Assembly (NCBI GenBank): GCA_002308955.1
Contig: DBWJ01000012.1
Coordinates: 266-37,267 of the forward strand
Direction of reading: 5' to 3'
Source of the DNA: Lachnoclostridium sp. UBA1241
Lineage (GTDB): Bacteria; Bacillota; Clostridia; Lachnospirales; Lachnospiraceae
DNA: 37,002 bases
Part shown: positions 33,016 through 37,002 of the stretch, in pieces
Position numbering within the stretch: the stretch's first letter is position 1
Layout: every line of letters starts with the position of its first letter
Position numbers and translations under genes: made by a program
The notes under the pieces: model-generated
Database searches by the model: none
Seen by the model: the letters and a program-made list of their open reading frames with translations, nothing else
What the model was told of the DNA's origin: nothing

Positions 33016-34998
33016 ATGAAAGTATTGGGTGAGTACAACATAAGCGTTTCGGAAGGGGATCCGTCCGTTCTCGGGGCAACCGTCACGGGACGAACGGTCA
33101 ACTATGCCGTTGCCGTGCCGGGCGTTTCGGAAGTGACGCTTCACGTCTATGACGGCGACGCGAAACAGCCGCTTTACAGCATAAAGCTTACCGAAGAGGA
33201 CCGCTACGGCGATATCTTCTCGGTGAAGGTTGCCGACGCGGCGAAGGGGCGCACCTACCTGTACGAAGCCAAAGGCGAGCGCTTCTTAGATCCGTACGCA
33301 AAGCTTGTTCTCGGGCGCGGCAGCTTCGGAAAGAAGCTTTCGAAACGGGAGCGTAACGCGCTTCGTTCCCCGGTCCGCTTTCACGATTTTTCGTGGCAGG
33401 GCGACCGTCATCCGATGGTTCCGTATTCCGACATGGTGCTCTATAAGCTGCACGTCCGCGGCTTTACCATGGCGGCAAATGTGACGCATAAGGGCACGTA
33501 CCTCGGCGTCTCGGAAAAGGCGGATTACCTGAAGGAACTCGGCGTGAACGCCGTTTTGCTGATGCCGTGCACCGAATTCAACGAGATTGAGGAGCCCGAG
33601 ATCAGCGAGGATATCCCGAGCTTTTACTCGACAGGATTCTACAGGAGTAGTACATACAAAATAGACGACGAAATCACGGAACATGAGGACGCTCTCGAGA
33701 CCGAAGAGCAACACTACCGTGTTAATTACTGGGGCTATACGGATCATTATTTCCTGTTCGCCCCGAAAGCATCCTATGCTTCCGCTCCGGAGCGCGCGGA
33801 CATTGAGTTCAAGACGATGGTCAAGAAGCTGCACGAGCGCGGAATCGAAGTCATTATGGAGATGAATATCCCGGTCGGAACGAACCGCTGCATGCTTGTG
33901 GACGCGCTTCGGTTCTGGGGAAAGGAATACCATGTGGACGGCTTCCGGATTAATCTCGAGCAGACCGATCCGCTGCTGCTTGCAGGAGACCCGTACCTGT
34001 CGGGCACTAAGCTTTTAGGAAGCGGCTGGGACATCTCGGCAATCTATCCGAAGGACCGCGTGCCGACGATGGTCACACTTGCGGAATGCAACGACGGCTA
34101 CCGGACCGACGCCAGAAAATTTTTAAAGGGCGATGAAGGGATGGCCGGCGCATTTGCCGGACGCATTATGCGGCATCCGGACCGCTCGGCAGTCATCAAC
34201 TATATTACCGACCACAACGGCTTCACGCTTAACGACCTTTACATGTACGACGTGAAGCATAACGAAAAGAACGGCGAGAACGGACGCGACGGCAGCGACT
34301 ACAACTACAGCTGGAACTGCGGAAGCGAAGGTCCGGACCGGAGAAAGCGGATCCGCGACCTACGGCTTAAGATGAAGAAGAACGCGTTACTGTCGATGTT
34401 TCTGTCGCAGGGTGTTCCGATGCTTCTTGCCGGGGACGAGATCGGCAATACGCAGGAAGGCAACAACAACGCCTACTGTCAGGATAATCCGGTCGGATGG
34501 GTATCCTGGAAGGAAGCGAGAAAGCATAACGAGCTGTCTTCATTCGTCCGTGAGATCGCGGCGCTTCGTGCCGCGCATCCGGTGCTTCACAATCCGCTGC
34601 CGCTTCGCGGAACCGATTACCTGTCCTGCGGACACCCGGACGTATCCGTTCACAGTAAGACCGCATGGAGACCGGACGAGAGCCCGTATAACCGGAGCGT
34701 CGGAATTCTTCTCGGAGGAGAATTTGCCGTACGGAACCGCACCGAGCAGGATGATTCATTCTATCTGATTTTCAATATGCACTGGGAAGAGCAGACCTTT
34801 GACATTCCGCTTCTTTCCGGAAACCGGACGTGGAAGCTGGTGCTTTCCACCGACCCGGCGCTCGTTCCGCAGTCCGTTTCGGAACCGAGACTTACTATTC
34901 CGCCGAGAACGATAGCGGTGTTGCAAAGCGAGGAGATTCATGTCACAGCAAAACCTCAGCGAAAGAAAGAAAAAACTTCGCAAAAACAATCCAAATAA
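33016..34998 (+). CDS. GlgX/isoamylase-like GH13 protein lacking all catalytic acids (probable pseudoenzyme)
   Basis: 660 residues, with a CBM48-like N-terminus, a GH13 barrel and a C-terminal beta domain. The fold is that of glycogen debranching enzymes: KLHVRGFT, DYLKELGVNAVLLMP, YWGYTDHYFLFAP, HNEKNGENGRDGSDYNYSWN, GDEIGNTQEGNNNAYCQD. The catalytic positions are changed: the nucleophile in DGFRFD reads DGFRIN (Asn313), the acid/base in IAEPWD reads LGSGWD (Ser336), and the HDGFTL aspartate reads HNGFTL (Asn401). Region I, usually DVVYNHT, reads EMNIPVG. The frame is intact and motif order is kept, so this is not simple decay. It probably binds glucan or regulates rather than hydrolyses; this is inference. 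It starts 8 bases after the ABC-F stop codon. The last basic residues (KPQRKKEKTSQKQSK) overlap the next gene. Confidence 0.82.
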   Translation: MKVLGEYNISVSEGDPSVLGATVTGRTVNYAVAVPGVSEVTLHVYDGDAKQPLYSIKLTEEDRYGDIFSVKVADAAKGRTYLYEAKGERFLDPYAKLVLGRGSFGKKLSKRERNALRSPVRFHDFSWQGDRHPMVPYSDMVLYKLHVRGFTMAANVTHKGTYLGVSEKADYLKELGVNAVLLMPCTEFNEIEEPEISEDIPSFYSTGFYRSSTYKIDDEITEHEDALETEEQHYRVNYWGYTDHYFLFAPKASYASAPERADIEFKTMVKKLHERGIEVIMEMNIPVGTNRCMLVDALRFWGKEYHVDGFRINLEQTDPLLLAGDPYLSGTKLLGSGWDISAIYPKDRVPTMVTLAECNDGYRTDARKFLKGDEGMAGAFAGRIMRHPDRSAVINYITDHNGFTLNDLYMYDVKHNEKNGENGRDGSDYNYSWNCGSEGPDRRKRIRDLRLKMKKNALLSMFLSQGVPMLLAGDEIGNTQEGNNNAYCQDNPVGWVSWKEARKHNELSSFVREIAALRAAHPVLHNPLPLRGTDYLSCGHPDVSVHSKTAWRPDESPYNRSVGILLGGEFAVRNRTEQDDSFYLIFNMHWEEQTFDIPLLSGNRTWKLVLSTDPALVPQSVSEPRLTIPPRTIAVLQSEEIHVTAKPQRKKEKTSQKQSK

Positions 34999-35980
34999 TC
35001 CGAATGTACCGAAGGAAACCGAGGAGACAGATGTTCAGAAACTGTCCAGGGACGCAAGAAGAAAGCAGCTTCACAAGGCCGAAACCGTAACGGCGCAGGA
35101 GCCGGACAAGAAGAAAAAGCGTTTCGTGATTCCCGTGAACGCGCTTGTTCTGAAGATTATGCTTGTCCTCCTCACGGCAATCGGAATCGCCGGAATCGTT
35201 TTCTTCGACCCGCAGACCGTCGGACGGAGAGTACTCCGCGGCGTCGGCATCGCAGGACTTCCCATTGCGGTATTCCTGATGGCGGAAAGCTATTATCATA
35301 CCGAACACCGCCTGCGCTATGCGGGAAGACTTTTCGTCTGGGCGCTCCTTGCGCAGCTCCCGATGATGATGTTCGTTACCTACGACAACGCCCGGAACCA
35401 GAACCTTCGTGCAGACTTTAAGGAGCTGACGGAGACGGAGCAGTTCCGTTTCCTTCTCGAGTGGCGTGAGGCACCGCTTTTGAACTATCTGTTCACGCTT
35501 TTGTTCGCGCTTCTGTTCCTGTGGCTTGCGGATATGATAAACCGCCGTTTCCGAAAAGGAGCGCGGAATATGCCTATGACCCTTTTGTTGGGATCGCTTC
35601 TCCTGGTGCTTCTTGCCATGGGCGTCGCGCTCGGCGGAATTGCCCAGTCCATCAAGCTTTTGGAGGCTCCGGTATTCGCGCTTATGATCGTATTCGCCTG
35701 CGTGATACTTCGTGAGAAAAAAGAAGTGCTGGCACTGATGATCGGTCTCATCGGAATGACCGTCGGAATCATCTCCGGTCCGAAGGACGGACAGCTGTTC
35801 TACGCAATCGGTGCCGCCCTGCCGGGAGCGCTGATTGCCGGCTATGACGGAAAGCTCGGTTATAAGAAGGAAGAGAAGCCGTACCTCAAATACGCGTTCT
35901 ACATCGCCTACGCGGTTACCATTTCCGTTCTGGTGATGATTGGAATGTATGTATACGTGCAGCAGCACGGCGGGCAGTAA
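34940..35980 (+). CDS. TraX-like polytopic membrane protein
   Basis: 346 residues. A basic, Asn-rich cytoplasmic N-terminus of about 60 residues (SERKKKLRKNNPNNPN) is followed by eight or so hydrophobic segments. GIAGLPIAVFLMAESYYHT and RYAGRLFVWALLAQLPMMM match the TraX family pattern (Arg-x-Pro-x-Phe, then a Tyr-x-x-Arg-Leu motif); the C-terminal KYAFYIAYAV also fits. TraX acetylates F-pilin, but chromosomal Firmicutes members have no established role and lie outside conjugation regions, as here. The ATG has GAGGAG close upstream and overlaps the preceding coding region by 59 bases in another frame, so the two are translated from one mRNA. Confidence 0.75.
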   Translation: MSQQNLSERKKKLRKNNPNNPNVPKETEETDVQKLSRDARRKQLHKAETVTAQEPDKKKKRFVIPVNALVLKIMLVLLTAIGIAGIVFFDPQTVGRRVLRGVGIAGLPIAVFLMAESYYHTEHRLRYAGRLFVWALLAQLPMMMFVTYDNARNQNLRADFKELTETEQFRFLLEWREAPLLNYLFTLLFALLFLWLADMINRRFRKGARNMPMTLLLGSLLLVLLAMGVALGGIAQSIKLLEAPVFALMIVFACVILREKKEVLALMIGLIGMTVGIISGPKDGQLFYAIGAALPGALIAGYDGKLGYKKEEKPYLKYAFYIAYAVTISVLVMIGMYVYVQQHGGQ

Positions 35981-36010
35981 AATCGTTTGAAGCGCCAAAT
36001 GTGACAACTA

Positions 36011-36037
36011 TTAGCACTCGGACCATCCGAGTGCTAA
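36011..36037. promoter_or_regulatory. CIRCE operator (HrcA-binding site) upstream of htpG
   Basis: TTAGCACTC (36011-36019), nine bases GGACCATCC, GAGTGCTAA (36029-36037): a perfect match to the consensus TTAGCACTC-N9-GAGTGCTAA. The spacer is also self-complementary, so the DNA or RNA can form a 12-bp stem with a 3-base loop followed by TTTT; it may also terminate the upstream transcript. Confidence 0.97.
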
Positions 36038-36044
36038 TTTTGTA

Positions 36045-36073
36045 TTGACATTTGTCTTTTCGAAGACTATACT
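36045..36073 (+). promoter_or_regulatory. Sigma-A type promoter of htpG
   Basis: TTGACA (36045-36050), 17-base spacer, TATACT (36068-36073). CIRCE ends 7 bases upstream of the -35 box. Confidence 0.85.
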
Positions 36074-36130
36074 GTTGTTGCCGCCTGGTAAGGGCGGAAT
36101 TTATATGTGTTAGACAGGAGTGCGATTACA

Positions 36131-37002
36131 ATGAAACAGGGTAGTTTATCGATTAATTCCGAAAACATATTTCCGATTATCAAGAAGTGGCTGTATTCCG
36201 ACCATGACATCTTCGCAAGAGAGCTTGTAAGTAACGGCTGTGACGCGGTTACGAAGCTTAAGAAGCTTGCATTGATCGGCGAGGCGGAGCTTCCCGATGA
36301 CAACGAGTGGAAGATTACGGTCCGCACGAATCCGGAAGAGAAGACGATCACATTTATCGATAACGGAATCGGCATGACCGAGGAGGAAGTCGAAGAGTAT
36401 ATCAACCAGATAGCATTTTCCGGTGCCGCCGATTTCCTTGCGAAATATAAGGACAAGGCCAGCGAGGACCAGATTATCGGTCACTTCGGTCTCGGCTTCT
36501 ACAGCGCGTTCATGGTTGCGCACAAGGTAACCATCGATACGCTTTCCTATCAGAAGGACGCGAAGGCCGTGCACTGGGAGTCCGAAGAGGGCATGGAGTA
36601 TCAGATGGAGGAGTCCGACTACGCGGAGCGCGGCACGAAGATTACGCTTTATCTGAACGAGGACAGCTATGAGTTCTCAAACGAGTACCGTATTAAGGGC
36701 GTACTCGAAAAGTACTGTTCGTTCATGCCGGTGCCGATTTTCTTCGAGGATGAGATAAAACTTCAGAAGGAAGCTGAGGAGGCTGCGAAGAAGGCTGAAG
36801 AGGCCGCGAAGAAAGCTGCAGAGAAGAAAGACGGTGAGGACGCAAAGGACGGCGAGACCAAGGCAGAAGAGCCGAAGAAGCCCGAACCGGTCAACGACGT
36901 GTTCCCGCTGTTTTTGCATAACCCGAGCGAGTGCAAGGAAGAGGAGTACAAGGAGTTCTACCGCAAGGTATTCCATGACTATAAGGAGCCGCTGTTCTGG
37001 AT
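36131..37002 (+). CDS. htpG: Hsp90 chaperone HtpG (partial, 3' end outside window)
   Basis: Cytoplasmic ATP-dependent chaperone. About 290 residues are visible and the frame is open to the window edge. ATG at 36131 with AGGAG 10 bases upstream. The N-terminal GHKL ATPase is complete: ARELVSNGCDAVTK (catalytic Glu and the metal-binding Asn), DNGIGMTEEEVEEYI, and the lid plus GHFGLGFYSAFMV. The middle domain begins at PLFLHNPSECKEEEYKEFY. Between them (residues about 205-258) is an insert rich in Lys, Glu and Ala (KEAEEAAKKAEEAAKKAAEK and onward), longer than the short linker of E. coli HtpG and reminiscent of the eukaryotic charged linker. Regulation by HrcA is strongly supported by the perfect CIRCE. 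Confidence 0.95.
   Translation, partial: MKQGSLSINSENIFPIIKKWLYSDHDIFARELVSNGCDAVTKLKKLALIGEAELPDDNEWKITVRTNPEEKTITFIDNGIGMTEEEVEEYINQIAFSGAADFLAKYKDKASEDQIIGHFGLGFYSAFMVAHKVTIDTLSYQKDAKAVHWESEEGMEYQMEESDYAERGTKITLYLNEDSYEFSNEYRIKGVLEKYCSFMPVPIFFEDEIKLQKEAEEAAKKAEEAAKKAAEKKDGEDAKDGETKAEEPKKPEPVNDVFPLFLHNPSECKEEEYKEFYRKVFHDYKEPLFW

Overview
The window looks like chromosomal DNA from an anaerobic Clostridia bacterium, most likely Lachnospiraceae. The gene content points that way: a Re-type citrate synthase, type III glutamine synthetase, a free-standing AICAR-formyltransferase-like protein, a perfect CIRCE heat-shock operator, and sigma-A style promoters with strong AGGAGG-type ribosome sites. 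Placement is by family recognition only; nothing was searched. I see no rRNA, tRNA, insertion sequence, phage gene or CRISPR-Cas system.

Layout. 1-1055: 3' end of a purine-biosynthesis AICAR formyltransferase. 1056-1607: long gap with a terminator, a 25-bp tandem repeat and hairpin array A. 1608-4877: YgjP-type metalloprotease (-), then a membrane-anchored GH25 lysozyme and a small two-helix membrane protein (+). 4993-7575: ClpB behind a promoter fused to a long dyad. 7576-7964: hairpin array B. 7965-10336: Re-citrate synthase (-) and a divergent LysR regulator with interlocked promoters. 10391-14596: topoisomerase IV-type subunits A and B (-). 14813-16081: diaminopimelate decarboxylase. 16209-21584: cassette of two ABC exporter half-transporters, each with an N-terminal PH-like domain and zinc ribbon, flanking a DUF1854 gene. 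21630-22772: MutY. 22763-23225: hairpin array C. 23229-24221: two-helix membrane protein. 24237-25190: patatin-like lipase (-). 25337-35980: a same-strand run of YesL-like protein, glycogen branching enzyme GlgB, MscS channel, glutamine synthetase III, ABC-F ATPase, GlgX-like GH13 protein and TraX-like membrane protein. 36011-37002: CIRCE, promoter and the start of htpG, cut by the window edge.

The most unusual signal is non-coding. Each of the three gaps longer than 300 bp holds an array of regularly spaced inverted repeats. Each array uses its own 7-base arm word (A: TCACACC/GGTGTGA; B: TCGACYC/GGGTCGA; C: TACGGAC/GTCCGTA), but the geometry is shared. Two arms enclose 21-23 unrelated bases, giving 35-37 bp units. 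Arrays A and B each hold six units at a 52-53 bp period with 17-bp linkers. Array C holds four units spaced 73, 95 and 74 bp. Same architecture with different words suggests a family of elements rather than one copied repeat. I know of no described element that fits.

Two proteins also stand out. The GlgX-like GH13 protein has lost all three catalytic acids of its family, while the nearby GlgB keeps them. The ABC-F protein has one intact and one doubly degenerate ATP site.
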